Under the pieces are notes generated by a model that was not told the origin of the DNA, ran no database searches, and was given only the letters and a program-made list of their open reading frames with translations. Below, in pieces: positions 45,954 to 56,100 of a DNA stretch of 64,000 bases (within the stretch, counting starts at the first letter, position 1; every line of letters begins with the position of its first letter). This stretch comes from an uncultured Pluralibacter sp. (lineage in GTDB: Bacteria > Pseudomonadota > Gammaproteobacteria > Enterobacterales > Enterobacteriaceae), in NCBI RefSeq assembly GCF_913775985.1, contig NZ_CAJYMB010000032.1, positions 59,749 through 123,748 on the forward strand. Reading direction: 5' to 3'. A program made the translations under genes and the position numbers.

Positions 45954-46054
45954 GTTATTACCTGTTAAAAAGCGTATTTGCAGAAAGCTAATGCCTTCCT
46001 GCACTGTAAAACACGCGGCGCGCCGGAACAAAACCGGCGCACTGCGTTAAAGAA

Positions 46055-47944
46055 TCAGGCGCTGCGGCGCAGCATACCCTGTTTCTTAAGCCATACCAGC
46101 AAAATTGAGATAGCGGCCGGCGTAACGCCGGAAATCCGCGAGGCCTGGCCTATAGACGATGGTTTGTGATCGTTCAGCTTGGCAATCACCTCGTTAGAGA
46201 GGCCGCTGACCTGGCGATAGTCGAGGGTCGCCGGCAGTAGCGTATTTTCATTGCGCTGCTGCTTTTCGATTTCATCCTGCTGACGGGCAATGTAGCCTTC
46301 GTACTTCACCTGGATCTCAACCTGCTCGGCAGCCTGAGGATCTGCAAGGCCTGGGGCGAACGGCGACAGCTGCACCAGCTGCGCGTAGGTCATTTCCGGG
46401 CGGCGAAGCAGATCTTCACCGCTGGCTTCGCGGGAAAGCGGCGCAGTCAGGTGAGTATTCACTTCGGCTGCAGCCTGATGCGCAGGGGCAACCCAGCTGG
46501 TTTTCAGACGCTGGCGCTCCTGCTCGATGCTTTCCAGCTTCTCGTTGAAACGCGCCCAGCGCGCGTCGTCCACCAGGCCAAGCTCGCGGCCCTGCGCCGT
46601 CAGGCGCAGGTCGGCGTTGTCTTCGCGCAGCATCAGGCGGTATTCGGCGCGGGAGGTAAACATGCGGTACGGCTCTTTCGTGCCGAGAGTACACAGGTCG
46701 TCCACCAGCACGCCAAGGTAGGCTTCAGAACGTGCAGGTGCCCAGCCCTCTTTTTCCGCCGAGAAACGCGCGGCGTTAAGACCGGCCAGCAGACCCTGTG
46801 CCGCAGCCTCTTCGTAACCGGTGGTGCCGTTAATCTGACCTGCGAAGAACAGGCCCTGAATAAACTTACTCTCCAGCGTCGGCTTCAGATCGCGCGGATC
46901 GAAGAAGTCATACTCGATGGCGTAACCAGGGCGAACGATCTTCGCGTTTTCCATCCCCTGCATCGAGCGGACGATCTGCATCTGCACGTCGAACGGCAGG
47001 CTGGTGGAGATGCCGTTCGGATAGACTTCATTGGACGTCAGGCCTTCTGGCTCGAGGAAAATCTGGTGCTGGTTTCTGTCGGCAAAACGCATCACCTTGT
47101 CTTCGATCGACGGGCAGTAGCGCGGGCCGATACCTTCAATCACGCCGGCATACATTGGGCTACGGTCGAGGTTGTTACGGATCACGTCATGGGTTTTTTC
47201 ATTGGTGTACGTGATGTAGCACGGTACCTGGCGCGGATGCTGAGCCGCGTTGCCCATGAACGAAAAGACCGGTACAGGCGTATCGCCGTGCTGCTGGGCC
47301 AGTACGCTAAAATCAATGGTGCGGGCATCAATGCGCGGCGGCGTGCCGGTTTTCAGGCGGTTAACGCGCAGCGGCAGCTCGCGCAGGCGGTGCGACAGCG
47401 AAATGGACGGCGGATCGCCCGCCCGGCCGCCGCTGTAGTTATCCAGCCCGATATGGATTTTGCCATCGAGGAAGGTGCCTACGGTGAGCACAACCGCTTT
47501 AGCGCGGAATTTAAGGCCCATCTGAGTAACGGCGCCTACCACGCGATCGTTTTCGACGATCAGATCTTCAACCGCCTGCTGGAAGATCATCAGGTTTGGC
47601 TGGTTCTCCAGCGCGGTGCGTACCGCCTGGCGATAGAGCACCCGATCTGCCTGGGCGCGGGTAGCGCGAACGGCCGGCCCTTTGCTGGCGTTTAGTATCC
47701 TAAACTGGATGCCTGCCTGGTCAATTGCCGCTGCCATCAGTCCGCCGAGTGCGTCCACTTCTTTTACCAGGTGTCCCTTCCCGATACCGCCGATCGCCGG
47801 GTTGCAGCTCATCTGCCCCAGAGTGTCGATATTGTGGGTTAACAGCAGGGTCTGTTGACCCATACGCGCCGCGGCCATCGCGGCCTCGGTGCCTGCATGA
47901 CCCCCGCCAATGATGATGACGTCAAAAGGATCCTGATAAAACAT
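46055..47944 (-). CDS. mnmG: tRNA uridine-34 modification enzyme MnmG
   Basis: This 629-residue FAD protein matches E. coli MnmG (GidA) in length. The FAD-binding motif is [20 protein letters not shown] (about 10-29); GidA signatures include [24 protein letters not shown] and GTRDPYR-like [28 protein letters not shown]. The C-terminal helical region binds MnmE. With MnmE it installs the carboxymethylaminomethyl group at U34. It borders oriC and is transcribed away from it. Confidence 0.99.
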   Translation of the reverse strand: MFYQDPFDVIIIGGGHAGTEAAMAAARMGQQTLLLTHNIDTLGQMSCNPAIGGIGKGHLVKEVDALGGLMAAAIDQAGIQFRILNASKGPAVRATRAQADRVLYRQAVRTALENQPNLMIFQQAVEDLIVENDRVVGAVTQMGLKFRAKAVVLTVGTFLDGKIHIGLDNYSGGRAGDPPSISLSHRLRELPLRVNRLKTGTPPRIDARTIDFSVLAQQHGDTPVPVFSFMGNAAQHPRQVPCYITYTNEKTHDVIRNNLDRSPMYAGVIEGIGPRYCPSIEDKVMRFADRNQHQIFLEPEGLTSNEVYPNGISTSLPFDVQMQIVRSMQGMENAKIVRPGYAIEYDFFDPRDLKPTLESKFIQGLFFAGQINGTTGYEEAAAQGLLAGLNAARFSAEKEGWAPARSEAYLGVLVDDLCTLGTKEPYRMFTSRAEYRLMLREDNADLRLTAQGRELGLVDDARWARFNEKLESIEQERQRLKTSWVAPAHQAAAEVNTHLTAPLSREASGEDLLRRPEMTYAQLVQLSPFAPGLADPQAAEQVEIQVKYEGYIARQQDEIEKQQRNENTLLPATLDYRQVSGLSNEVIAKLNDHKPSSIGQASRISGVTPAAISILLVWLKKQGMLRRSA

Positions 47945-48035
47945 GGTGATCTGCCTCGCCTAAAGCGGTTTGAAAGAGGGTTTGAAGCCCGGGCCGTGGA
48001 TTCTACTCAACTTTAGTCGAGGGAGGAAGCACCCG

Positions 48036-48301
48036 GGATCCTGCTTAATTAAAAAGAAGATCTTTTAAAGAGATCTCTTTTACTGTGATCTCTTATTAGG
48101 ATCGGCTTCTCTTGTGGATAAGTAAGATCCGGCTTTAAGGATCATGTGTTTAGGCAGGATCGTTAGCTGTGAATGATCGGTGATCCCGGGGCGTATAAGC
48201 TGGGGTCAGAATGCGGGGTTATGCACAACTCAAAAACTAACCAGCCCTTATACTTTGGATAACTACCGGTTGATCCAAGCTTTTAACCAGAGTTATCCAC
48301 A
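48036..48301. other. oriC: Chromosomal replication origin
   Basis: The segment between mnmG and mioC has the full enterobacterial oriC layout. DnaA boxes are R1 TGTGGATAA (48113-48121), R2 TTATGCACA (48219-48227), R3 TTTGGATAA (48254-48262) and R4 TTATCCACA (48293-48301). Around ten GATC sites are spread through it for SeqA/Dam control, including the paired TGATCGGTGATCC region near 48174-48186. The AT-rich unwinding element lies to the left at 48059-48099. The segment between R2 and R3 differs from the E. coli sequence I know. Replication is initiated by DnaA (12237-13631). Confidence 0.97.
48059..48099. other. oriC DNA unwinding element (three 13-mers)
   Basis: Three AT-rich 13-mers beginning GATCT follow one another: GATCTTTTAAAGA (48059-48071), GATCTCTTTTACT (48072-48084) and GATCTCTTATTAG (48087-48099). 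The right one is identical to the E. coli R 13-mer; the left and middle ones have drifted but keep the GATCT start. DnaA-ATP and DnaC-DnaB load here after melting. Confidence 0.92.
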
Positions 48302-48326
48302 GAAAAAGAGACGATCTTTACAATTC

Positions 48327-48767
48327 TCAGAGCAAATTCTTCCAGGATCCCAGCCAAACCTCTGCCGGATCCTCCGGAATTTCGTGTTCGAGCACGTTGA
48401 TCTTGAGGGTTTCACCGATCTGTTTAGCCCCGCAGGCGACGAGCGCCTCGTCTAACTTATCGATAGCGCCACAAAAGGTGTCGTATTCGCGGCTGCCGAT
48501 ACCGACAGAGCCAAACCGCACTGCGGAAAGATCCGGTGACTGGGCCTGCAGCTCTTCATATAAAGGCAGGAGGTTATCGGGTATATCGCCAGCGCCGTGG
48601 GTAGAGCTTACCAACAGCCAGATACCAGATAGCGTGAGATCTTCCAGCAGAGGACCATGCTGCGTATCGGTTGAAAAACCCGCGTCTTCCAGCTTCTCCG
48701 CCAGATGTTCCGCCACGTATTCAGCGCCGCCGAGCGTGCTGCCGCTGATCAGTGTAATGTCTGCCAT
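48327..48767 (-). CDS. mioC: Flavodoxin-like protein MioC
   Basis: The ATG at 48767 (MADITLISGSTLGGAEYVAEHL) gives 146 residues, one fewer than E. coli MioC because the final lysine is absent. FMN-phosphate loop SGSTLGGAEY is at 8-17; SSTHGAGDIPDN and GSREYDTFCGAIDKLDEAL complete the flavin site. MioC binds FMN and has been linked to biotin synthase electron transfer. Its leftward transcription runs into oriC, so it can affect initiation. Confidence 0.97.
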   Translation of the reverse strand: MADITLISGSTLGGAEYVAEHLAEKLEDAGFSTDTQHGPLLEDLTLSGIWLLVSSTHGAGDIPDNLLPLYEELQAQSPDLSAVRFGSVGIGSREYDTFCGAIDKLDEALVACGAKQIGETLKINVLEHEIPEDPAEVWLGSWKNLL

Positions 48768-48826
48768 GAATACCACCCCATTTTGCCGAGGTGGCATTGT
48801 ACGCTGTGTATGAGCTGGGATCTACC

Positions 48827-48835
48827 TGTGGAAAG
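48827..48835 (-). promoter_or_regulatory. DnaA-box-like site in the mioC promoter
   Basis: TGTGGAAAG (CTTTCCACA on the other strand) differs by one base from the TTTTCCACA DnaA box of the E. coli mioC promoter. It lies about 60 nt upstream of the mioC ATG, next to the asnC stop. Confidence 0.6.
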
Positions 48836-48856
48836 CTGTGGGATTAAAAAGGCGGA

Positions 48857-49315
48857 TCAGGGACGAATAGTGCGCATGATCGGGTTCTGCAGGGAGATCA
48901 GCGTCTCAGTGGACTGAATTTCATCGATTGTTTGGATCTTGTTGATAAGTACCTGCTGCAGAGCGTCGATCGACCGGCACATCACCTTTATAAAGATACT
49001 GTAGTGCCCGGTGGTGTAGTACGCCTCGGTCACCTCATCGAGACTCTCAAGCCTGGCCAGCGCGGAGGGATAATCTTTAGCGCTCTTGAGAATAATGCCG
49101 ATAAAGCAGCATACGTCGTAGCCGAGCTGCTTCGGATTTACGTCAATGCGCGCGCCAGTGATAATGCCGGCCTGCTTCATTTTCTCTACCCGCACGTGGA
49201 TCGTGCCGGGACTGACGCCAAACTGTTTTGCCAGTTCGGCGTAGGCCGTGCGCGCATTGGCCATTAACGCCTCAAGGATGCCGCGGTCCAGATTGTCGAT
49301 CTGATAATTTTCCAT
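48857..49315 (-). CDS. asnC: Lrp/AsnC-family regulator AsnC
   Basis: This 152-residue protein has an N-terminal helix-turn-helix (about 5-55, ILEALMANARTAYAELAKQFGVSPGTIHVRVEKMKQAGII) and a C-terminal RAM domain that senses asparagine (about 65-150). AsnC activates the divergent asnA when asparagine is low and represses itself. It is divergent from asnA with 149 nt between, which holds the AsnC-binding promoter region. Confidence 0.98.
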   Translation of the reverse strand: MENYQIDNLDRGILEALMANARTAYAELAKQFGVSPGTIHVRVEKMKQAGIITGARIDVNPKQLGYDVCCFIGIILKSAKDYPSALARLESLDEVTEAYYTTGHYSIFIKVMCRSIDALQQVLINKIQTIDEIQSTETLISLQNPIMRTIRP

Positions 49316-49464
49316 AGCTTTTTCTTATGTTAATTAATCAATCATCCAATATTAGCGCGTTATTTTAATTATTTGAAAGTCACATGGCCTTTTTAGTTGT
49401 TGATTATTGAATTCCACTGCAATTCTGTTGCTTAATCATTTGCACAGGACAGAGGAGTAACACC

Positions 49465-50457
49465 ATGAAAACCGCTTATATTGCAAAACAACGCCAGATC
49501 AGTTTCGTGAAATCCCATTTCTCCCGCGAGCTCGAAGACAGACTTGGACTCATTGAAGTGCAGGCGCCGATCTTAAGCCGCGTGGGCGACGGCACTCAGG
49601 ACAACCTGTCTGGCTGCGAGAAAGCGGTGCAGGTGAAAGTGAAAGCCCTGCCTGATGCCAGCTTCGAAGTGGTTCACTCCCTTGCGAAGTGGAAGCGTCA
49701 GACGCTGGGCCAGCACGACTTCAGCGCGGGCGAAGGGCTGTACACGCACATGAAGGCCCTTCGCCCCGATGAAGACAGACTCTCCCCCATTCATTCTGTA
49801 TACGTGGATCAGTGGGACTGGGAGCGGGTTATGGGCGACGGCGAACGCCATACCGGCACGCTAAAAGCCACCGTAGAAGCTATTTATGCCGGGATCAAAG
49901 CCACCGAAGCCGCCGTGAGCGAAGCGTTTGGCCTTGTTCCCTTCCTGCCGGAAAAAATTCATTTTGTGCATAGCGAAACGCTGCTGAGCCGCTATCCGGG
50001 ACTTGATGCCAAAGGCCGCGAGCGCGCTATTGCCAAAGAGCTGGGCGCAGTTTTCCTGATTGGCATCGGCGGCGCGCTGTCTGACGGTAAGCGCCACGAC
50101 GTTCGCGCCCCGGACTACGATGACTGGAGCACACAAGGCGAAGCCGGGCTGGCGGGACTGAACGGTGACATTCTGGTGTGGAACCCGACGCTGGAAGATG
50201 CCACCGAACTCTCATCAATGGGCATTCGCGTGGATGCGCAGACCCTGAAGCGCCAGCTGGCGTTAACCGGTGATGAAGACCGTATGGCGCTGGAGTGGCA
50301 CCAGGCACTGCTGAGAGGGGAAATGCCGCAGACCATCGGCGGCGGTATCGGCCAGTCGCGCCTGACCATGCTGCTGCTGCAGCTGCCGCATATCGGTCAG
50401 GTTCAGTGCGGCGTGTGGCCAAAGCAGGTAAGAGAGAGCGTAGGCGAGCTGCTCTGA
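49465..50457 (+). CDS. asnA: Aspartate-ammonia ligase
   Basis: This 330-residue enzyme makes asparagine from aspartate, ammonia and ATP. The class-II-tRNA-synthetase-like fold is seen in the sequence: [34 protein letters not shown] at the start, [12 protein letters not shown] and DQWDWERVM in the middle, and [22 protein letters not shown] (motif 3) near the C-terminus. The ATG is preceded by AGAGGAGTAA. Its stop directly abuts that of the convergent viaA, leaving no room for a terminator. Confidence 0.99.
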   Translation: MKTAYIAKQRQISFVKSHFSRELEDRLGLIEVQAPILSRVGDGTQDNLSGCEKAVQVKVKALPDASFEVVHSLAKWKRQTLGQHDFSAGEGLYTHMKALRPDEDRLSPIHSVYVDQWDWERVMGDGERHTGTLKATVEAIYAGIKATEAAVSEAFGLVPFLPEKIHFVHSETLLSRYPGLDAKGRERAIAKELGAVFLIGIGGALSDGKRHDVRAPDYDDWSTQGEAGLAGLNGDILVWNPTLEDATELSSMGIRVDAQTLKRQLALTGDEDRMALEWHQALLRGEMPQTIGGGIGQSRLTMLLLQLPHIGQVQCGVWPKQVRESVGELL

Positions 50458-51909
50458 TTAACGCTTCCAGCGGCGCAGCAGCCTGCTGCGCAGCCCGGTA
50501 TCAAAGCGCCATACGTGATCGAAGATGCGCATGATCCCGGGTTTACCGTGCTTCGACATCGCCACCGCGTGAAAGCGGTGCTGGTGCCGGTGCTGCAGTT
50601 CCGCAACGCTATTGACCACCTCATCCGGCAGCCGCTGGGCAATAAAATCTGAAATAACTACCGCGTCTGCATCGGCCCAGGCGGGCTCCTGCAGCTTTTC
50701 TATTACTGCACGAAAGCAGCGCGCCATGTCGGTGCCGCCGCGAAAGCGCTGGCTCAGAAAGCGGATCGCCTGCTCAAGACCGAGCGAGCCGGTCAGCTCG
50801 TAGCTCACCACCTCGCTGGAGAACAGCATAATAAAGCAGCGGCGATTATCCGCCAGCGCCACCCGCATCAGCGCCAGGCAAAATGCTTTTGCGCACTGCT
50901 CGTTAAAGCCGCCCATCGAACCGGAGGTGTCCACGCAGACCACAAACGGCCCGCGGGGCTGTTCGTCGACGTCCTGATGGACCACCGGCCGCTCGCTGAC
51001 CTTCTCCCGCCAGGCGTCGCCGTGCAGGCGATAGGTCAGGAGCTGCTTTTCCACCAGCCGCCGGTAAAATTCATACTCCAGCTCGCTGATGCCGAGCGTG
51101 GCCAACTCCGGCGGCAGCAGGCGCAGAATATCGTCGCTCTGCTGCAGGCCGTCCACCTGCTCCGGCACGCTGGAGGGCTCGCGCACCAGAGTGCGAAAAG
51201 TCTCCATCGGTGAATCTTTTTTGGGGACCGATTTCGCCTCCCGGGAGCGGCCAAGCTGCTTCGCCAGCTGCAGCAGCTCCGGCTGGTCGCTGAGGAAATC
51301 GCCGTATTTGACGATAAGCCGCCAGTCGCCGCGCTTGAGCTGGCCTTCGCTCATGTCCCACAACCTGCCGGCGGCGGTATCGTTATCCACCAGCAGCGGC
51401 TCCAGCTGCCCGCTGAGGGTCATCCGCTCCTGCACTTCGCTCAGCAGCTGCTCGCGCTCGTCGTCCAGCAGCTGCTGGTTAAGGCTGGTGGCCTGCACCA
51501 CCAGGCTCAGGCGCCAGCGCTGCAGGAACAGCGTATGCAGCGCTGGCGTGAAGCGCGGATTGCCGCTGACCAGCTGCTGCGCCTGACCCGCAAAAGGGGA
51601 GTGAACACGCTTCAGGAGTTCAAGGATCTGCGGGAGCTGGATCGTAAACTGAGAGGTGGAAAGCGGCAGGCTTTGCTGGAAACAGGCGATCTCATCGCTG
51701 AGCTCCTGCGGCACCAGCGTCTCTTTGAAGCGGCTCTTGATGGTTTGCCGCCAGCGGGGAAGATCTTCTGCCAGCGCATTTTTGAGGCGCGGAAATTTTT
51801 TGAAGAACGCTGCCAGCTGCGGAGAAGCCAGCAGTGCGAGGATGGTTTCTTCAATAAGCCCGTCTTCGCTGACGGCCAGCATGACGTTCAGCGTGTCCAG
51901 GCTGAGCAT
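50458..51909 (-). CDS. viaA: VWA-domain protein ViaA
   Basis: This 483-residue protein has a helical N-terminal half and a C-terminal von Willebrand factor A domain whose MIDAS motif is [17 protein letters not shown] (about residues 325-341). ViaA works with the MoxR ATPase RavA, affecting respiratory complexes and aminoglycoside sensitivity in E. coli. It is downstream of ravA with TAATG coupling. It is convergent with asnA, with stop codons abutting. Confidence 0.97.
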   Translation of the reverse strand: MLSLDTLNVMLAVSEDGLIEETILALLASPQLAAFFKKFPRLKNALAEDLPRWRQTIKSRFKETLVPQELSDEIACFQQSLPLSTSQFTIQLPQILELLKRVHSPFAGQAQQLVSGNPRFTPALHTLFLQRWRLSLVVQATSLNQQLLDDEREQLLSEVQERMTLSGQLEPLLVDNDTAAGRLWDMSEGQLKRGDWRLIVKYGDFLSDQPELLQLAKQLGRSREAKSVPKKDSPMETFRTLVREPSSVPEQVDGLQQSDDILRLLPPELATLGISELEYEFYRRLVEKQLLTYRLHGDAWREKVSERPVVHQDVDEQPRGPFVVCVDTSGSMGGFNEQCAKAFCLALMRVALADNRRCFIMLFSSEVVSYELTGSLGLEQAIRFLSQRFRGGTDMARCFRAVIEKLQEPAWADADAVVISDFIAQRLPDEVVNSVAELQHRHQHRFHAVAMSKHGKPGIMRIFDHVWRFDTGLRSRLLRRWKR

Positions 51910-53405
51910 TACTGACGCGCCTGCTTAATCTGGCTGCCGACATCCTGCAGGCTGGCTTCAATCCGCCCCAGCCAGTCGTTTTGAATAAACAGGCACTTCT
52001 GCTGCTCGCTAAAGCGGTTGTGCTGCTGATGCCACTCCTCAAGCAGGGCATCAAGCTGCTGCCTGACTTCCGCCGGCATATTTTCCGGCGATGCGGATCC
52101 CGGCAGCGCCAGGCGCGATCCCTGCAAACTGACGTCGCGCACCACCAGGTGCAGGCTCTGATCGACTTCCATATTCAACACTTGCGCGAAGCCAATACCG
52201 TTGAGCTTGCCGCGGATCTCGCCGCCTTTTTCCAGCCACTGGACCAGCGCCGGGCGTTCAAGCGTAACGTGGACGACGTTCATATCGTGCAGCTTCAGCG
52301 GCTGCTGCAAAAGCAGGGTCAACACCGGCTCCTGCACCTCGTCAGGCAGCTGATAGTGCGGCCTGCGGCTAAACATGCTGCCCGCGCGGGTTACCTTTAG
52401 CGCGGTTTTATCGCTCTGCTGCTGCTGGAGCTGCAGGCGGTGCTGGGTTATCGCGCCGAGTTTGGTCAACATGGCCTGCTGCTGCCATGCATGACCGGTC
52501 ATCAATAATTCTAGCTGGTTCTGTAGAAGATTCATGCTCTTAGCATCGTGCCACAGGCAGTCTTTCAGCAGAATAAGATCGATAGGGGCGATCGTTTCCC
52601 GGCCGCTAAAGAAGGCGCAGGCCTGGAGCAGGCGCACCGCCTTTTTCCAGCGGCGATCCGATACATAGGGCGCATCAGGCAGCGCGTCGAGCTGCTGGCG
52701 CAGCTGGTAGATCAGCTCAAACACGCTGTCGGGCAGCGCGATATTGTTGATGGCGGTCTGCCACTGGCTGAACTCTTGATCGGTAACCTGCAGGCTTTCC
52801 GCCACCGGATTCGCGTTTTCGTCCTGCTGGCTGGCCAGCAGCGAGCGGAAATTGGCTTTTTCCTGCACCTTATCGAGCCACAGGCGGATCAGCAGGCGGT
52901 CATACAGCGCTTCGAGGCTGCTGTCCGACTCCGGCAGCTCGTTGGACGCGGCCACCAGCAGGCGCATCGGGATTTTTTCCTCGCTGGCGCCGTTGCGGAA
53001 GCTGCGTTCGTTAATCGCGGTTAGTAGCGTATTAAGAATCGCCGGGCCGGCTTTCCAGATCTCATCCAGAAAAACAATCTCGGCCTCGGGTAAATAGCCG
53101 TCTGTAAGCCGCTCGTAGCGGCCTTCATCTTTAAGGGCCTGAATGGACAGCGGGCCAAACACCTCTTCCGGCGTGGAGAAGCGCGTCATCAAATATTCAA
53201 AGGCGCGGGCGCTGCGGAAGGCGAATTTCAGGCGGCGGGCAATCAGGCTTTTCGCGATGCCCGGCGGACCGAGCAGAAAGACGCTTTCTCCGCTAAGGGC
53301 CGCCAGCAGGCACAGGCGAATCGCGTGGCTACGCTCAAAAAGCCCCTTTTCCAGCGCGCTGCTGAGGCGGGAAATTCTTTCTGCTAATAAGTGCGGTTGG
53401 GCCAT
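51909..53405 (-). CDS. ravA: MoxR AAA+ ATPase RavA
   Basis: This 498-residue protein has Walker [11 protein letters not shown] (about 44-53), Walker [13 protein letters not shown] (about 108-119) and sensor motif [25 protein letters not shown]. After the AAA+ core come the LARA discoidal insertion and a C-terminal helix. RavA forms hexamers, binds the inducible lysine decarboxylase LdcI in E. coli and acts with ViaA. The start is the ATG at 53405. It is divergent from kup. Confidence 0.97.
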   Translation of the reverse strand: MAQPHLLAERISRLSSALEKGLFERSHAIRLCLLAALSGESVFLLGPPGIAKSLIARRLKFAFRSARAFEYLMTRFSTPEEVFGPLSIQALKDEGRYERLTDGYLPEAEIVFLDEIWKAGPAILNTLLTAINERSFRNGASEEKIPMRLLVAASNELPESDSSLEALYDRLLIRLWLDKVQEKANFRSLLASQQDENANPVAESLQVTDQEFSQWQTAINNIALPDSVFELIYQLRQQLDALPDAPYVSDRRWKKAVRLLQACAFFSGRETIAPIDLILLKDCLWHDAKSMNLLQNQLELLMTGHAWQQQAMLTKLGAITQHRLQLQQQQSDKTALKVTRAGSMFSRRPHYQLPDEVQEPVLTLLLQQPLKLHDMNVVHVTLERPALVQWLEKGGEIRGKLNGIGFAQVLNMEVDQSLHLVVRDVSLQGSRLALPGSASPENMPAEVRQQLDALLEEWHQQHNRFSEQQKCLFIQNDWLGRIEASLQDVGSQIKQARQ

Positions 53406-53624
53406 AATTGAGTGATGTCCTTTCTCTATCTATCCAGCTTTCAACGGATTATAGCCGTTTGCTATTGGTGGATAACAGAGCGATCGGTGATACTGCTTTC
53501 TTTGAGCAAGGTTAATGTGGGCTCATTTTAGAGTACGATTTAGTGATGAATCGTGCATACTGTGCGCTTTTCGTGGGTCCAGGGATCAGGGTCACATTTG
53601 TCTTATTAAATGAAAGACGAGTCT

Positions 53625-55496
53625 ATGAGCACTGATAATAAGCAATCATTACCGGCAGTTACGCTGGCGGCAATAGGCGTGGTGTATGGTGATATTGGCA
53701 CCAGCCCGCTGTATACGCTCCGCGAGTGCCTGTCAGGCCAGTTTGGCTTCGGCGTTGAGCAGGATGCGGTTTTTGGCTTCCTCTCTCTTATTCTTTGGCT
53801 GTTAATTTTCACCGTTTCACTGAAGTACATTACCTTCGTTATGCGGGCAGACAACGCCGGCGAAGGCGGGATCCTGACGCTGATGTCGCTGGCGGGCCGC
53901 AACACCTCGGCTCGGGCCACGTCGTTTCTGGTGATCCTCGGGCTCATTGGCGGTAGCTTCTTCTACGGCGAGGTGGTCATCACCCCGGCGATTTCGGTGA
54001 TGTCGGCGATTGAAGGTCTTGAGATAGTCGCGCCACAGCTGGATACCTGGATAGTACCGATCTCCATTGTCGTCCTGACGCTGCTGTTTGCCATTCAAAA
54101 GCACGGGACCGGCATGGTCGGCAAGCTGTTTGCCCCAATTATGCTTATCTGGTTTGTGCTGCTGGCCGGACTCGGCGTGCGCAGCATTATCGACAACCCA
54201 ATCGTGTTACAGGCGCTAAATCCTTACTGGGCGATACACTTCTTTATGGAGTATAAAACCGTCTCCTTCGTGGCGCTGGGCGCGGTTGTGCTTTCAATCA
54301 CCGGGGTTGAGGCGCTGTATGCGGACATGGGCCACTTCGGCAAGCTGCCTATCCGCGTGGCGTGGTTTTGCGTAGTGCTGCCGTCGCTGGTGCTGAACTA
54401 CTTCGGCCAGGGCGCGCTGCTGCTCAAGCATCCGGAAGCGATTAAAAACCCCTTCTTCCTGCTGGCGCCGGACTGGGCGCTGATCCCGCTGCTGATTCTG
54501 GCGGCGCTGGCCACGGTTATCGCCTCCCAGGCGGTTATCTCCGGCGTCTTCTCCCTGACGCGTCAGGCCGTCCGCCTGGGCTATCTGTCGCCGATGCGCA
54601 TTATCCACACCTCCGAAATGGAGTCCGGGCAGATCTACATTCCTTTCATTAACTGGCTGCTGTACGTGGCGGTAGTGATTGTGATTGTCAGCTTCGAACA
54701 CTCCAGCAATCTGGCGGCGGCCTACGGTATCGCGGTAACCGGCACCATGGTGCTGACCACTATTCTGTTCTCCACCGTCGCGCGCAAGAACTGGCACTGG
54801 AATAAATACCTGGTCGGGCTGCTGATGCTGGCGTTCCTGTGCATCGACGTGCCGCTGTTCTCCGCCAACCTCGATAAGCTGCTCTCCGGCGGCTGGCTGC
54901 CGCTGAGCCTGGGGCTGGTGATGTTTATGATAATGACCACCTGGAAAAGCGAGCGCTTCCGCCTGCTGCGCCGGCTGCACGAGCACGGCAACTCTCTGGA
55001 GGCGATGATCGCTTCGCTGGAGAAATCGCCGCCGGTGCGCGTGCCGGGCACCGCCGTTTTCCTGTCCCGCGCCCTGAACGTGATCCCGTTCGCCATGCTG
55101 CACAACCTCAAGCACAACAAGGTGCTGCATGAGCGGGTGATCCTGCTGACCCTGCGAACCGAAGACGCGCCTTATGTCCATAACGTGCGCCGGGTGCAAA
55201 TCGAGCAGCTGTCGCCGTCATTCTGGCGGGTGGTGGCCAGCTACGGCTGGCGCGAAACGCCGAACGTGGAGGAGATTTTCCACCGCTGCGGGCTGGAAGG
55301 GCTGAGCTGCCGGATGATGGAGACCTCCTTTTTCATGTCGCACGAATCCCTGATCATCGGCGAGGGCCGGCCGTGGTATCTGCGCCTGCGCGGCAAGCTG
55401 TACCTGCTGCTGCAGCGCAACGCCCTGCGCGCGCCGGATCAGTTTGAGATCCCGCCAAACCGGGTTATCGAGCTGGGCACCCAGGTCGAGATTTAA
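53625..55496 (+). CDS. kup: Low-affinity potassium uptake protein Kup
   Basis: The ATG at 53625 ([32 protein letters not shown]) gives 623 residues against 622 in E. coli; an in-frame ATG five codons earlier is unlikely. The protein has 12 hydrophobic segments with the Kup motif [17 protein letters not shown] and [13 protein letters not shown] [12 protein letters not shown]. Its C-terminal cytoplasmic part of about 200 residues contains [23 protein letters not shown]. It imports K+ with protons and is important at low pH. The gene stands alone, followed by a terminator. Confidence 0.98.
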   Translation: MSTDNKQSLPAVTLAAIGVVYGDIGTSPLYTLRECLSGQFGFGVEQDAVFGFLSLILWLLIFTVSLKYITFVMRADNAGEGGILTLMSLAGRNTSARATSFLVILGLIGGSFFYGEVVITPAISVMSAIEGLEIVAPQLDTWIVPISIVVLTLLFAIQKHGTGMVGKLFAPIMLIWFVLLAGLGVRSIIDNPIVLQALNPYWAIHFFMEYKTVSFVALGAVVLSITGVEALYADMGHFGKLPIRVAWFCVVLPSLVLNYFGQGALLLKHPEAIKNPFFLLAPDWALIPLLILAALATVIASQAVISGVFSLTRQAVRLGYLSPMRIIHTSEMESGQIYIPFINWLLYVAVVIVIVSFEHSSNLAAAYGIAVTGTMVLTTILFSTVARKNWHWNKYLVGLLMLAFLCIDVPLFSANLDKLLSGGWLPLSLGLVMFMIMTTWKSERFRLLRRLHEHGNSLEAMIASLEKSPPVRVPGTAVFLSRALNVIPFAMLHNLKHNKVLHERVILLTLRTEDAPYVHNVRRVQIEQLSPSFWRVVASYGWRETPNVEEIFHRCGLEGLSCRMMETSFFMSHESLIIGEGRPWYLRLRGKLYLLLQRNALRAPDQFEIPPNRVIELGTQVEI

Positions 55497-55504
55497 CCCG
55501 CTTC

Positions 55505-55535
55505 GCCGGACGGCGCTCCGCTGTCCGGCCGTTTT
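55505..55535 (+). terminator. Rho-independent terminator after kup
   Basis: Stem GCCGGAC/GTCCGGC (55505-55511 and 55523-55529) with an 11-base loop is followed by CG and four U residues. It starts 9 nt past the kup stop. Confidence 0.65.
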
Positions 55536-55568
55536 CCCACCGCTTCAGCCCCTGATGTCGCGCGCGAG

Positions 55569-55580
55569 CGAAACGTTTCG
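55569..55580. promoter_or_regulatory. Upstream RbsR-type operator
   Basis: The palindrome CGAAACGTTTCG (within AGCGAAACGTTTCGA) lies 94-105 nt upstream of rbsD. Its core is the same as the perfect operator next to rbsD. A CRP-like site (TTCGA-N6-TCACA, 55577-55592) overlaps it, so RbsR and CRP binding could interfere. Confidence 0.7.
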
Positions 55581-55644
55581 AGTGCGATCACAATTCCGCA
55601 ATTCCGGGGTGGTTTTCTCATCGCCGTTAGCCATAATCTGCGCA

Positions 55645-55660
55645 AGCGAAACGTTTCGCT
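55645..55660. promoter_or_regulatory. Main RbsR operator at rbsD
   Basis: AGCGAAACGTTTCGCT is a perfect 16-bp palindrome of LacI-family type, matching the RbsR operator of E. coli. It ends 13 nt before the rbsD ATG. Its centre is 78 bp from the upstream copy, suitable for looping. Confidence 0.9.
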
Positions 55661-55673
55661 AGTGGAGCAGAAT

Positions 55674-56093
55674 ATGAAAAAAGGTACGGTTCTTAACGCT
55701 GATATTTCCTCGGTTATCTCCCGCCTCGGGCATACCGATACGCTGGTCGTGTGCGATGCCGGTCTGCCGATCCCGCGCGATACCCAGCGTATTGATATGG
55801 CGCTGACACAGGGGGTTCCCTCCTTTATGCAGGTGCTGGAAGTTGTTACGGCGGAAATGCAGGTGGAATCGGCGATCCTCGCGGCGGAAATCGAAATGCA
55901 TAATCCGCAGCTTCACGCAGCGGTGCTGAAACATCTGGAAGCGTTGCAGCAGCGCCAGGGAAATACCATTGCGGTTCATTACACCACTCACGAACAGTTC
56001 AAACAGCAAACCGCCGACAGTCAGGCAATAGTTCGCAGCGGAGAGTGCTCTGCGTTTGCGAATATCATTCTCTGTGCTGGCGTCACCTTCTGA
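55674..56093 (+). CDS. rbsD: D-ribose pyranase
   Basis: The ATG at 55674, after GGAG, gives 139 residues as in E. coli. RbsD interconverts the beta-pyranose and furanose forms of ribose so that RbsK can act. The family's histidine is in [19 protein letters not shown] (about residues 14-32, His20), and the C-terminus is [18 protein letters not shown]. It is the first gene of rbsDACBKR, 7 nt before rbsA. Confidence 0.98.
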   Translation: MKKGTVLNADISSVISRLGHTDTLVVCDAGLPIPRDTQRIDMALTQGVPSFMQVLEVVTAEMQVESAILAAEIEMHNPQLHAAVLKHLEALQQRQGNTIAVHYTTHEQFKQQTADSQAIVRSGECSAFANIILCAGVTF

Positions 56094-56100
56094 GGCCATC

